From contig NZ_CP074102.1 of the NCBI RefSeq assembly GCF_018310535.1, positions 4,278,001 through 4,342,000 of the forward strand: 64,000 nucleotides of DNA, in the 5' to 3' direction. Numbering within the stretch: position 1 is the first letter of the stretch; each line of letters begins with the position of its first letter. The stretch comes from Streptomyces mirabilis. Lineage in GTDB: Bacteria > Actinomycetota > Actinomycetes > Streptomycetales > Streptomycetaceae. Under the pieces are notes generated by a model, which was not told where the DNA came from, ran no database searches, and worked only from the letters and a program-made list of their open reading frames with translations. Shown here one piece after another: positions 17,627-25,737 of this stretch. Position numbers and translations under genes: made by a program.

Positions 17627-19762
17627 TCAGCCGATCTTCGCGTTCTTGGTGACGGTCGTCTGGTCGATGTCGGAGGTGCGCACGGTCACCGCGATCTCCC
17701 AGTCGCCCGCCATGGGGATCTGTACCCCGATCGCCGACCAGTGGCCGGTGGCGATGCGGTCGGGGGTCACGGGCAGCGGGCCGATCTTCTTGGCCTCCAG
17801 GGTGAAGGCGACCTTCACCTCGGGGACGTCGAAGGCCTTGCCGTTCGGCCGTTCCACGAAGACGTGCATCTCGTTGCCGCCGACGCGGGCCGGGTCGAGG
17901 GTGACCTCCGCGGTGCCCTTGCCGTCCTGGCCACCCGTGTCGAACGGGAGCTTCAGAGAGAGCGTCCCGGACCGCTGCGAGGAGGACGTGGTGGCTTGCT
18001 GGGCCGCTTCCTCCGTGCGCCCCGGCTCGGTGGACGTCAGCACGGTCGTCACGGCCAGCAGGACGACGGCGACGCCCGTCTCGGCGAGCACCGAGCGGCG
18101 CAGGCCGGCCCGGGCCGGGTCGGCGTCGCGGAGGCGCTTCTGACGCGCGGTGGCCACGGCGGCCTGCTGCCGGGCGAGTTGATCGGCGCGTCGGGAGTCT
18201 CCGGAGTTCGAGTCCCTGGAGTTCGAGTCCCTGGAATCCGAGCCCGCGGAGTTCGAGTCCTCAGAGCTTGAGTCCCCGGAGCTTGAGTCCCTGGAACTCG
18301 CGGGCACCTTCGTCGGCTGCTTCGTCCGCTGTCCGGCGAGAGCCGTCGCCCCGGTTGGCGCCCCGGCTGTCGTCCCGACCGTGGCCCCGGCTGTCGCCAT
18401 GGCCTTCGCCCGCGGCGCCTCGGACAGCTGGGCCGTCCACCGCCGCGAGATCCATGCGATGCCGACGAGGACGGCCACCAGGCCGATCTTGACGAGCAGC
18501 AACTGTCCGTACCACGTTCCGGTCAGCGCGGACCAGGAGCCGACCTGGCGCCAGGACTGGTAGATCCCGGTCGCGGCCAGCACGGTCACGCTGGCGAACG
18601 CGACGCGTGAGAACCGCCGTACGGCCACCGCGTCGATCTGCGTCTCGGCGGGCGCCCGGAACAGCGCCACGAGCAGCGTCGACAGCCCGCCGAGCCAGAC
18701 GGCGACCGCCAGCAGGTGCAGCACATCGACGGGCATCGCGAGGCCCGCCTGGATACCGGTGGAGGCGTGCTCGGCCATCGCCCAGCTCGCCGCCAGGCCC
18801 GCCGCGACGACGGCGCCGCCGATCGCTAGCCCGAAGGTGAGGTCCTTCTTCTCGGCATCGGCATCGGCGCGGCTCCTGTCGGACACGCCGCCCTCGTCGC
18901 CCCCGTCGGACCCGTCGGTCTCATCCGACGCGACGGCCTCGTCCCGCCGCGCGTACGCCCCGAAGAGCACCGCGATGAACAGCGCGCCCGCGGCGAGCAG
19001 CAGCAGCCGCGAGACCAGTGCCGCGCCCGCCTTGGTCTGCAGCACCTGCCCGAGCAGTGTCAGGTCGAAGATGTCGCCGACTTTGCCGGAGCCGACGTAG
19101 GAGCCGCGCAGGAGCAGCAGCGCGAGGGTGGCGCCGGTCAGCGTGAGCCACCCGCAGACCACGAGCCGTTGCACCGGACGGACCCCGGCGCCGCGCTGCC
19201 AGCAGGCCAGTACGAAGGCCGCGCCACCCACGAGAAGGATGAATCCGGCGTACGAGACATACCGCCCGAACCCATAGAGTGCGCCGACGACTCCGCCGCC
19301 CACGGCCGGGTCGGAGAGCGCGACGGAGGTCTGCGAGGGCGCGCCGATGGAGAAGGTGAACGCGCCGGAGACGGGGTGGCTGTCCGCCGACACCACCTGG
19401 TAGGTGACGGTGAACGTGCCGTCGGGCAGCCCCGAGTGGAGCTTCACGCCGTAGGTGGTGCCGCCCAGGTCGGCCGCCTTGCCGGTGTCGACGCGCTTGC
19501 CCTTGGGGTCGAGCACGCGCACCGAGTCGTCGGACATCGCGACCTTCTCGGAGAACGTCAGCGAGATCTGGGCGGGGGCCTGGCCGACCACCGCTCCCTG
19601 CTGGGGGTCGCTGCCGGTCAGCGCGGCGTGCGCGGAGGCGGGCGTTGCGCCGGCCAGGACCGCGCCGATCACGGCGAGGAGCAGCAACAGCAGTGCCCGT
19701 ACCCGAAAAGCGACCCTTCCAGTGGTGGTGGAAGCCGTACGGGGAGCGATGGTCTGTGTCAC
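17627..19762 (-). CDS. Copper resistance CopC-CopD fusion membrane protein
   Basis: 711 residues. Signal peptide (LLLLLLAVIGAVLAGATPASA) followed by mature HAALTGSDPQQGAVV: a CopC/CopZ domain that begins with the copper-binding His of mature CopC and has a second site at DSHPVSG. An eight- or nine-helix CopD region follows from about residue 150. An acidic Ser-Asp insert (about 490-530, DSSSEDSNS type) with 5-residue period sits before the last membrane segment, and a C-terminal extracytoplasmic domain ends the protein. Similar to YcnJ. Likely imports or handles copper across the membrane; direction inferred. Confidence 0.9.
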   Translation of the reverse strand: MTQTIAPRTASTTTGRVAFRVRALLLLLLAVIGAVLAGATPASAHAALTGSDPQQGAVVGQAPAQISLTFSEKVAMSDDSVRVLDPKGKRVDTGKAADLGGTTYGVKLHSGLPDGTFTVTYQVVSADSHPVSGAFTFSIGAPSQTSVALSDPAVGGGVVGALYGFGRYVSYAGFILLVGGAAFVLACWQRGAGVRPVQRLVVCGWLTLTGATLALLLLRGSYVGSGKVGDIFDLTLLGQVLQTKAGAALVSRLLLLAAGALFIAVLFGAYARRDEAVASDETDGSDGGDEGGVSDRSRADADAEKKDLTFGLAIGGAVVAAGLAASWAMAEHASTGIQAGLAMPVDVLHLLAVAVWLGGLSTLLVALFRAPAETQIDAVAVRRFSRVAFASVTVLAATGIYQSWRQVGSWSALTGTWYGQLLLVKIGLVAVLVGIAWISRRWTAQLSEAPRAKAMATAGATVGTTAGAPTGATALAGQRTKQPTKVPASSRDSSSGDSSSEDSNSAGSDSRDSNSRDSNSGDSRRADQLARQQAAVATARQKRLRDADPARAGLRRSVLAETGVAVVLLAVTTVLTSTEPGRTEEAAQQATTSSSQRSGTLSLKLPFDTGGQDGKGTAEVTLDPARVGGNEMHVFVERPNGKAFDVPEVKVAFTLEAKKIGPLPVTPDRIATGHWSAIGVQIPMAGDWEIAVTVRTSDIDQTTVTKNAKIG
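18193..18300. repeat. 15-bp tandem repeat encoding a Ser-Asp linker
   Basis: About seven units close to GGAGTTCGAGTCCCT, period 15 bp, inside copCD. Translated on the minus strand they give five-residue units of the type (R/G/E)-D-S-(S/N)-S. Confidence 0.9.
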
Positions 19763-19775
19763 GGTGATCCCTCCC

Positions 19776-20261
19776 TCAGCGCCCGGTCTTCGGGTTGTAC
19801 GTCGCGGATTTCACCGGCATGGAGACCTTCACCGCGCCCGCCTTGGTGAAGTGCAGCGTCACCGACACCTTCTCGCCCTCCAGAGGCTTGTGGGTGAGCT
19901 TTTCGAACATGAGGTGGTTGCCGCCGCTCGCGAAGTCGAGTGACCCGTCGGCGGGCACGGCGAACGACTTCTGTTCCTCCATCGCGCCGCCCTTGGTGGA
20001 GTGCAGCGTGACGTCGGAGGCGAGGCCGCTGGTGACGGAGGCCAGGGTGTCGGCGCCGCCGGAGTTGGTGACGGTGAAGAAGCCGGCCGCCATGGTGTCC
20101 ATGACGGGGGCGGGCATGTAGGCGCCGGTGATCTTCAGCTCGGGCTTGCCCGCGTTGTCCGAGGAGGAGTCGTTGGAGCCGCAGCCCGCCAGCGCCAGCG
20201 CCGTGGCCGTCAGCGCCGCGCATCCCGCGAGACGCCTCGAAGGGGCTCCGGGTCGGCTCAC
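19776..20261 (-). CDS. ecuC: Extracytoplasmic copper chaperone, PCu(A)C family (ECuC)
   Basis: 161 residues from GTG at 20261, overlapping the sco stop (GTGA). Lipoprotein-type signal (LALAGCGSND). The PCuAC copper site is present: M(PAPVMDTMAAGFF), HSTKGGAMEEQ and GGNHLMFEKL, that is H-x-x-x-x-x-M with H-x-M-class ligands. In S. lividans ECuC passes Cu(I) with Sco to the DtpA/GlxA pathway. It lies 13 bp upstream of copCD in the same unit. Confidence 0.92.
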   Translation of the reverse strand: MSRPGAPSRRLAGCAALTATALALAGCGSNDSSSDNAGKPELKITGAYMPAPVMDTMAAGFFTVTNSGGADTLASVTSGLASDVTLHSTKGGAMEEQKSFAVPADGSLDFASGGNHLMFEKLTHKPLEGEKVSVTLHFTKAGAVKVSMPVKSATYNPKTGR

Positions 20262-20911
20262 GGATTCTCTCCCTTGATGAGCTTGGGGAGGTCCTTGGTG
20301 TAGTCGTCGACGGTGGCGTCCTCGCCGTAGATCACATAGCCCCCGTCGGTCTTCGGCGAGAACGCGATGACCTGGGTGCCGTGCACGGAGACGAGCTTGC
20401 CGTTCTTGTCCTTCGCCGTCGGCTCGATGGAGATGCCCAGGGTACGGGCGCCCGCCTGGATGGTGGGGAAGTCGCCGGTGAGGCCGACGAAGGCGGGGTC
20501 GATCCCCTTGAGCCACTTGCCGAGCGTGGCGGGGGTGTCGCGGGCCGGGTCGGTGGTGACGAACACGACCTTGAGCTTGTCCTGTTCGGCCTTGGGCAGC
20601 TGCTTCTTGGCGACGGCGAGGTTGCTCATCGTCGTCGGGCAGACGTCGGGGCAGTGGGTGTAGCCGAAGTAGATCAGCGTCGGGACGCCCTTGGTCTCGG
20701 CCCGGAAGTCGTACTTCTTGCCGTTCGTGTCGGTGAGGACCAGGTCGGGCTTCTCGAACGCCTTGTCGAGGACCGTGGCTGCCTTGCCCGTGCCGGCCTC
20801 GGCGGACACGTCGGCGATGGGCTTGTTGCTGTCGTCGCCGCTGCCGCAGGCGGAAAGGGTCAGTGCGGCGGCGGCGAACAGGGCGGCCGCGGCATACGTC
20901 TTCTTGCGCAT
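20258..20911 (-). CDS. sco: Sco1/SenC-type copper chaperone lipoprotein
   Basis: 217 residues. Lipobox LTLSACGSGD, then a thioredoxin-like fold with the Sco copper site HCPDVCP (Cys about 86 and 90) and the distant ligand His in VSVHGTQVIAF. Delivers or reduces copper for CuA oxidase and, in Streptomyces, for GlxA/DtpA. Start ATG at 20911; an upstream extension was rejected because the signal peptide begins here. Confidence 0.94.
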   Translation of the reverse strand: MRKKTYAAAALFAAAALTLSACGSGDDSNKPIADVSAEAGTGKAATVLDKAFEKPDLVLTDTNGKKYDFRAETKGVPTLIYFGYTHCPDVCPTTMSNLAVAKKQLPKAEQDKLKVVFVTTDPARDTPATLGKWLKGIDPAFVGLTGDFPTIQAGARTLGISIEPTAKDKNGKLVSVHGTQVIAFSPKTDGGYVIYGEDATVDDYTKDLPKLIKGENP

Positions 20912-21017
20912 AGAAAAATGTCCCAGATGTGAGGGCTCCGGTGTGCACCGGGGTCGTACGACCTCTCTGACGAGGGCGTACGACCTACCGGTGCACAACG
21001 GAGGGGTGCGGTGGGCC

Positions 21018-21761
21018 TCAGGCCTCGGTGCGCCGACGGCCGGCCAGAACGCCGTACGCCACGCCCGCCACGCCGACGACGATGCCGACGACACCGAGGA
21101 CGCGCGCGGTGGTGTCACTGCTGTCGGAGGAGGAGGCAGAGGTGGACGAGGACGAGGCGGGGGCCGCCGTGGAGGTGTCGGAGGCGTCCTTGGCAGTGCC
21201 GGAGGACCCGTGGTGGCCGTCCGTGGACGCGTCGGAGAGCGTGAGCACCGGAGCCGGGTTCTCGGGCTCCTCCTGGCCCTCCTTCTGCGGCTCGATCCAG
21301 CGCACGACCTCCTTGTTGTCGTACGTCTGGATCGCCTTGAAGACGAGCTCGTCGGTGTCCTCGGGGAGCGCGCCGACGGAGAGCGGGAACTTCTGGAAGA
21401 AGCCCGGCTCGATGCCCTTGCCGGTGGCGGTCCAGGTGACCTTGGTGACGGCCTCGGAGATCTTCTCGCCGTGCATCGTGAGCGGCTTGGCCAGCTTGCT
21501 CTTGGTGACCTTCACGGACCAGCCGTCGAGGGGCTGCGGCATGACGGAGGCGAGCGGGTGGTCGGTCGGGAAGTTCACCTCGACCTTGTTGGTCGAGGCG
21601 TCGTCGCGCTCGTTGGGGACCTTGAAGTCGACGACGGCGTAACCACCCTTGGCGGCCTCGCCCTCCGGCTGCACGCTGACGTGCGCGAAGGCGGGGGCGG
21701 AGACGGCGAGGACGGCCGAGGCGGCGACGGCACCGGCGGCGGCGATACGGGAAGCCTTCAT
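21018..21761 (-). CDS. YcnI-like copper-binding protein (DUF1775)
   Basis: 247 residues from ATG at 21761 (GTG at 21773 possible). Signal peptide ending PAFA, mature N-terminus HVSVQPEGEAAKGGYAVVDFKVPNERD: the invariant N-terminal His of YcnI, which with a buried Trp binds Cu(II). A Ser/Ala/Thr-rich linker containing HH and a C-terminal membrane anchor (VLGVVGIVVGVAGVAYGVL) with RRR follow. In Bacillus ycnI lies beside the CopCD homologue ycnJ. Here it is the second gene of the copper unit, about 100 bp from sco. Confidence 0.92.
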   Translation of the reverse strand: MKASRIAAAGAVAASAVLAVSAPAFAHVSVQPEGEAAKGGYAVVDFKVPNERDDASTNKVEVNFPTDHPLASVMPQPLDGWSVKVTKSKLAKPLTMHGEKISEAVTKVTWTATGKGIEPGFFQKFPLSVGALPEDTDELVFKAIQTYDNKEVVRWIEPQKEGQEEPENPAPVLTLSDASTDGHHGSSGTAKDASDTSTAAPASSSSTSASSSDSSDTTARVLGVVGIVVGVAGVAYGVLAGRRRTEA

Positions 21762-21915
21762 GGAAGAGAGCACTCCACTTTCAGTCCGATGAGAAGAGAA
21801 GGAGGGTGCGCGTGCGAAAGGCGCGATGGGCCCCTGGGGGATGTTTTCGCGTGCACGCGCGCGTGCCGCACGACGGCATCCTCTTCGGATCGGTCCGGTG
21901 GAGTGGCGCGTCGTG

Positions 21916-22737
21916 TCAGGCGGCGAGGACGAGAGTGGTGGAGTGGGGCGGTCCGCGGCGGACGACGCTGTGCTGGAGCTCGGCGGTACGGGGCTTGGGT
22001 GGCGTCAGAAGCGCGGTGCGCCGGGGGCGCGGTGCCGCGTCGGGCGTACCCGGAAGTCCGGCCCGCAGGGCGCGTACGAGCGCGAGCGCCCCGCGCAGGG
22101 ACCGTACGAGCGCCCCTTCCGAGACCCCGTGCGCGGAAAGCCGTATCAGCCGCAGCAGCGCCAGATCACCGCGGCGCAGCACCCAACCGGCGGCGACGGC
22201 CGCGAGGACGTGGCCGAGCAGCATCGGCAGGGACGGCCACACGGACATCGAGGACCCCGTGGCGGCCGACATCGCGTCCGAGGAGTGGGGCATGGGCATG
22301 GACATGGACGGAGTCGTGCCCGTGTCGAGCCGCGCGTCAGCGAGGATCTTCATGGCCTGAGCCGGGCTGATCGCCGCCGCGGTCGTGCCGCACACGAGGC
22401 GAGCGGCACGTTCCACGAGCGAGGTGTCGGCCATCGACATGGAGCCCGAGCCCGCCGTAGCGGTTCCGGCGAGCCCGAAGAGCGTGTGCAGGGCGGTCTG
22501 ACCGCCCGCGAGCAGCGCGGCGATGCCGGGCAGCGAACGCTCCCGTCCCGCCAGCGCGGCGGCGACGGCGAAGACCGCGAGGAATCCGGCGCCGAGTGTC
22601 CACAGCGGGACGGTGGCGCAGGAGGCGAGCCCATGACCGGCCGCGGCCAGCACGACACAGACCGCGGCGAACACCGCGGCCCGCAGAATCCGGAGCTCGT
22701 GTCCGGAGCGCGCCCTGCGCTGGTGGGGGGCAGTCAT
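21916..22737 (-). CDS. Met-rich integral membrane protein of the copper locus
   Basis: 273 residues with about five hydrophobic segments (AAVFAAVCVVLAAAGHGL, LGAGFLAVFAVAAALAG, GIAALLAGGQTALHTLFGL, LPMLLGHVLAAVAAGWVL). An extracytoplasmic loop carries GSMSMAD and PSMSMPMPHSSD: methionine-rich, suited to Cu(I). No named domain. Same strand and directly upstream of the ycnI-like gene, so a role in copper handling is likely but inferred. Confidence 0.85.
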   Translation of the reverse strand: MTAPHQRRARSGHELRILRAAVFAAVCVVLAAAGHGLASCATVPLWTLGAGFLAVFAVAAALAGRERSLPGIAALLAGGQTALHTLFGLAGTATAGSGSMSMADTSLVERAARLVCGTTAAAISPAQAMKILADARLDTGTTPSMSMPMPHSSDAMSAATGSSMSVWPSLPMLLGHVLAAVAAGWVLRRGDLALLRLIRLSAHGVSEGALVRSLRGALALVRALRAGLPGTPDAAPRPRRTALLTPPKPRTAELQHSVVRRGPPHSTTLVLAA

Positions 22738-22971
22738 GGCGGGCTCATCATCGCACTGGACCTACCCGCTTCCTACGGCAGGTCCGCAAGATGACGGTCC
22801 GCGAGCCGTGGTCCGGAAGATCACGATCTGGGCCGAACCACCCGCACATACACCGAGCGTTGTCGCGTGCGCATCCGCCGTATGGGCGGCATCACGTCAC
22901 GCAGGCGATTGCGCACAGGTGGTTGCGGCAATACGTAACGGTATGTCGAGCCGCGGCCGGGAGGCTGGAGC

Positions 22972-23427
22972 ATGAGCATCTGGTGGTCACTCCATTTGCG
23001 GCGTGAGGCTGCGAGCGTTCCGCTCGCCAGACGTCTGCTGCTCGGCACGATGGAGACGGCGGGCGTCGATCCGGACGTCTCGTACGACCTCTCCGTGGCC
23101 CTCAGCGAGGCCTGCGCCAACGCCGTGGAGCACGGCGGCGACGCCGCTCCCGGTACCGCGTCCGAGGCCTATCGGGTCACCGCCTACCTCGACGGTGAGA
23201 AGTGCCGCATCGAGGTCTCCGACTCCGGCCCGGGCTTCGCCCCGGGCCGTGCGCGTCCCGCGCTCCGCCCGGTCCGCACCGATGCCGAGCACGGCCGGGG
23301 GCTGTGCCTGATCCGGGAACTCGCCGATCACGTCCAGATCGGCAACGAACCGGGACGGGGAGGCGCGGTGGTCAGTTTCGACAAGATCCTCAAGTGGAAG
23401 AAGGACGCGCCGCTGATGGCGGTTTAG
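22972..23427 (+). CDS. RsbW-like anti-sigma/ATP-binding regulator
   Basis: 151 residues, ATG after GGAG. HATPase_c_2 fold with LSVALSEACANAVEHGG (N box), VSDSGPGF (G1) and EHGRGLCLIRELADHV (G2). Proteins of this family are serine kinases of anti-anti-sigma factors and hold alternative sigma factors. No sigma or antagonist gene is adjacent. Its stop overlaps the stop of the convergent kinase by 4 nt. Confidence 0.9.
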   Translation: MSIWWSLHLRREAASVPLARRLLLGTMETAGVDPDVSYDLSVALSEACANAVEHGGDAAPGTASEAYRVTAYLDGEKCRIEVSDSGPGFAPGRARPALRPVRTDAEHGRGLCLIRELADHVQIGNEPGRGGAVVSFDKILKWKKDAPLMAV

Positions 23428-24665
23428 GGCCTGTCCGCCGGACAGGCCCTGGTGCCCGGGCAGGGACGGATCGCCAAGGCGGTCTCGCTCAACGGGAGTT
23501 CGGCCCTGACCTCGAAGCCTCCCCCGGGACGGGGTCCGGCCCGCAGGCGGCCGCCCACGGACTGGGCGCGTTCGCGCATGCCGACGAGACCGAAGCCGCC
23601 GCCCGGGACCGGCGGTGTGGGCGGGGCGGATCGGACGGTGCCTCCGTCGTCGGTGACCGTGAGGGTCAACCGGTCGTGGGAGTAGGCGAGCCGGACCCGG
23701 GCGGTTTTGGTGGCTGCGTGTTTGGTGACGTTGGTGAGCGCTTCCTGCACGATCCGGAACGCGGTGAGATCCGCCGCCGGGGTGAGCTGCCGGGGTTCCC
23801 CCTCGGTGTTGACGGTGGCGTCGAGACCGGCGCACCGGAAGGAGGCGGTCAGGTCGGCCAGGCGGGCGAGTCCGGGAGCGGTCGGTGAGGACGTGCCCTC
23901 GGTGTCCTCGTGCCGCAGCAGGCCGACGGTGGCCTTGAGTTCGCGCAGTGCCGCGGAGGTGGTGGTGGCGAGCTCGGCGAGGATTTTGTGCACCCGGTCG
24001 GGCTGGCCGCGCAGGAGGTGGGCGAGGGTGCCGGCCTGGGCGTTGGCCAGGGCGAGGTGCTGGGCGGTGACGTCGTGCAGCTCGCGGGCGATGCGCAGCC
24101 GCTCCTCGGCGACCCGGCGCCGGGCCTCCTCCTCACGGGTGCGCTCGGCGTGCTCCCGGACCGCGTCGAGGTAGGCGCGCCGGAGCCGGACCGCGCTGCC
24201 CAGAGCGGTCGGCATCAGCACCCAGGCGGCGGGGCCGACCGTCTTGAGGTCCAACGGGCGGTCGGCGGGCCCGGCGATGATCTCCGTGGTCATCAGGAGC
24301 GCGGCGACACCGAAGGCATAGCTCCTGCGCAGGGCGTTGTGGTCGGTACGGAGCGCGAACGAGTAGAGCGCCACCATGAGCGGGCCCAGCGACAGCACGG
24401 TGAGCAGCCGGCCCGACGCGGCCGAGGTCACGGCGGCGGCGGTGGCCAGGGCCAGGGCGGTGCGCGGGTGGTCGCGGTGGAACAGCAGGGCGGTGCAGGA
24501 GACACAGGACAGGAGCGCGGCGGTCCACCACGGAGCGGCCGGTGCGGGGGAGCCGGTGGCGACGTACAGGCTGCCGGGGAAGGAGACGGCGAACAGCAGC
24601 AGGGCCGATGTCGTGTCCTGGGCGCGGGGACTGCTTCGTACATGTCGCTGCCAGTTGGCGATCAT
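23424..24665 (-). CDS. Membrane sensor histidine kinase (HisKA_3, NarL-type)
   Basis: 413 residues from ATG at 24665. About five membrane segments in the first 165 residues, then the HisKA_3 box IARELHDVTAQHLALANAQAG with its His, N box IVQEALTNVTKHAA, and G boxes (VTDDGGT, GGGFGLVGMRERA). No response regulator is next to it. The gene upstream in this direction is only a transporter remnant, so the original partner may have been lost. Confidence 0.9.
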   Translation of the reverse strand: MIANWQRHVRSSPRAQDTTSALLLFAVSFPGSLYVATGSPAPAAPWWTAALLSCVSCTALLFHRDHPRTALALATAAAVTSAASGRLLTVLSLGPLMVALYSFALRTDHNALRRSYAFGVAALLMTTEIIAGPADRPLDLKTVGPAAWVLMPTALGSAVRLRRAYLDAVREHAERTREEEARRRVAEERLRIARELHDVTAQHLALANAQAGTLAHLLRGQPDRVHKILAELATTTSAALRELKATVGLLRHEDTEGTSSPTAPGLARLADLTASFRCAGLDATVNTEGEPRQLTPAADLTAFRIVQEALTNVTKHAATKTARVRLAYSHDRLTLTVTDDGGTVRSAPPTPPVPGGGFGLVGMRERAQSVGGRLRAGPRPGGGFEVRAELPLSETALAIRPCPGTRACPADRP

Positions 24666-24847
24666 CACCGGTTTCCTGTCGGGTGCCGTCTTCGGTCCTG
24701 CGGGGGCGTACGGGCCTGGGACTTGCGGGGGGCGTGGTGAGGTCAGAGAGGGCCTTGGGACGGGGCGTACGAGCCTGAAGGCGGCCGGCGAACGGCCCGG
24801 AGGGCCGCCCGTGTTCGGAGCGGGTGGCCTTCCGGCGTGTGGGACGG

Positions 24848-25033
24848 TCAGACGGGGGCTGGTTCCTGTGTGGCCGGGTCGTCGTGTGCTGGGGCGGCGG
24901 CGGACTGGTGGGTGAGCGCTTCGCCTTCCACGTCGACCTTGGGCAGGATCCGGTCCAGCCGGCGCGGCATCCACCAGGCGGCCTTGCCGAGCAGGGCCAG
25001 GACGGCTGGTACGAAGGCCATGCGGACGATGCG
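24848..25033 (-). pseudogene. C-terminal remnant of an MMPL-family transporter
   Basis: About 60 codons ending at 24848 read RIVRMAFVPAVLALLGKAAWWMPRRLDRILPKVDVEGE, which is the well-known last membrane helix and tail of MMPL (RND-type) lipid exporters (about 700 residues when whole). Nothing resembling the rest of the protein is present upstream: the frame there turns into low-complexity Pro/Ser/Arg. I read this as a deleted transporter gene of which only the 3' end survives. Confidence 0.7.
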
Positions 25034-25142
25034 AGGGGGCGGGCATGCCGGGGTGTCCCGTGGCCCGGAGGCGGCGTCGTCGGCGCCGGGGTCGGAGGCC
25101 GAGGGGGATGAGCGTCGGGCCGGAGTGGGCGTGGCAGGCGCG

Positions 25143-25559
25143 TCAGGCCGGGGTCGGGGTCCTGCGGCCCCGCGTTTCGAGGCCCTGTGTCCCGCGGTTC
25201 GGTGTCCCGCGGCTCTTCGTCCCGCGGCTCTGGAGGAGACCGAAGCCCGCGCCGAGTGAGACGAGGCCCATACCGGCGGCGGCCGTGATCCCCTGCACGC
25301 CGTCGAGGGCGAAGCCGGCGGCCGCGGCGACGACTGCGTTGAAGAGGAACAGGAACCAGAGCACCGGACGGGAGGAGAGGAACGACTTGATCGGTTCCTT
25401 CTTGGCGATGCGGGAGCCGGCCACGAGGGAGAGGGCGATCCCGCCGTAGGTGGCCACGTCCTTCTGCGTGCCGTCGAGTACGGCACCGGAGGCCACGGTG
25501 GCGGAGAGGCCGACCAGGAACAGCGACCAGAGCACGATCGAGGAGAGCAGCGACTTCAT
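25143..25559 (-). CDS. Small membrane protein, unknown function
   Basis: 138 residues, ATG at 25559. Four hydrophobic segments in two similar halves: IVLWSLFLVGLSATVASGAVLDG with YGGIALSLVAGSRIAKKEP, and VLWFLFLFNAVVAAAAGFALDG with GMGLVSLGAGFGLLQ. The halves look like an internal duplication (V-L-W-x-L-F-L, A-x-G-x-x-L-D-G). The C-terminal tail has SRGTP-like five-residue repeats coded by 15-bp DNA repeats near 25185-25235. No known family. Confidence 0.7.
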   Translation of the reverse strand: MKSLLSSIVLWSLFLVGLSATVASGAVLDGTQKDVATYGGIALSLVAGSRIAKKEPIKSFLSSRPVLWFLFLFNAVVAAAAGFALDGVQGITAAAGMGLVSLGAGFGLLQSRGTKSRGTPNRGTQGLETRGRRTPTPA

Positions 25560-25660
25560 GAACCTTTTCCTTCGGCGGGGAGTCTGTAGGGGCGTGAGCT
25601 TCCGGATTCAACGATCCCGTCGGAAGCTCGCCGCCACGAGTGAGTGCTCTCCCGAACCTG

Positions 25661-25680
25661 TGGTGTAGCGGGCTACACCA
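25661..25680. promoter_or_regulatory. Perfect inverted repeat before the His-less kinase
   Basis: TGGTGTAG-CGGG-CTACACCA: 8-bp perfect arms with a 4-nt centre, between the divergent membrane-protein gene (start 25559) and the kinase gene (start 25738). Fits a dimeric repressor operator. It could also form a small hairpin in RNA. Confidence 0.55.
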
Positions 25681-25737
25681 TCTATCTGGAGCCTGCTCTC
25701 CCCCGCAGCCGCACCAGGCGTGCCTAGCCTGGACGGC

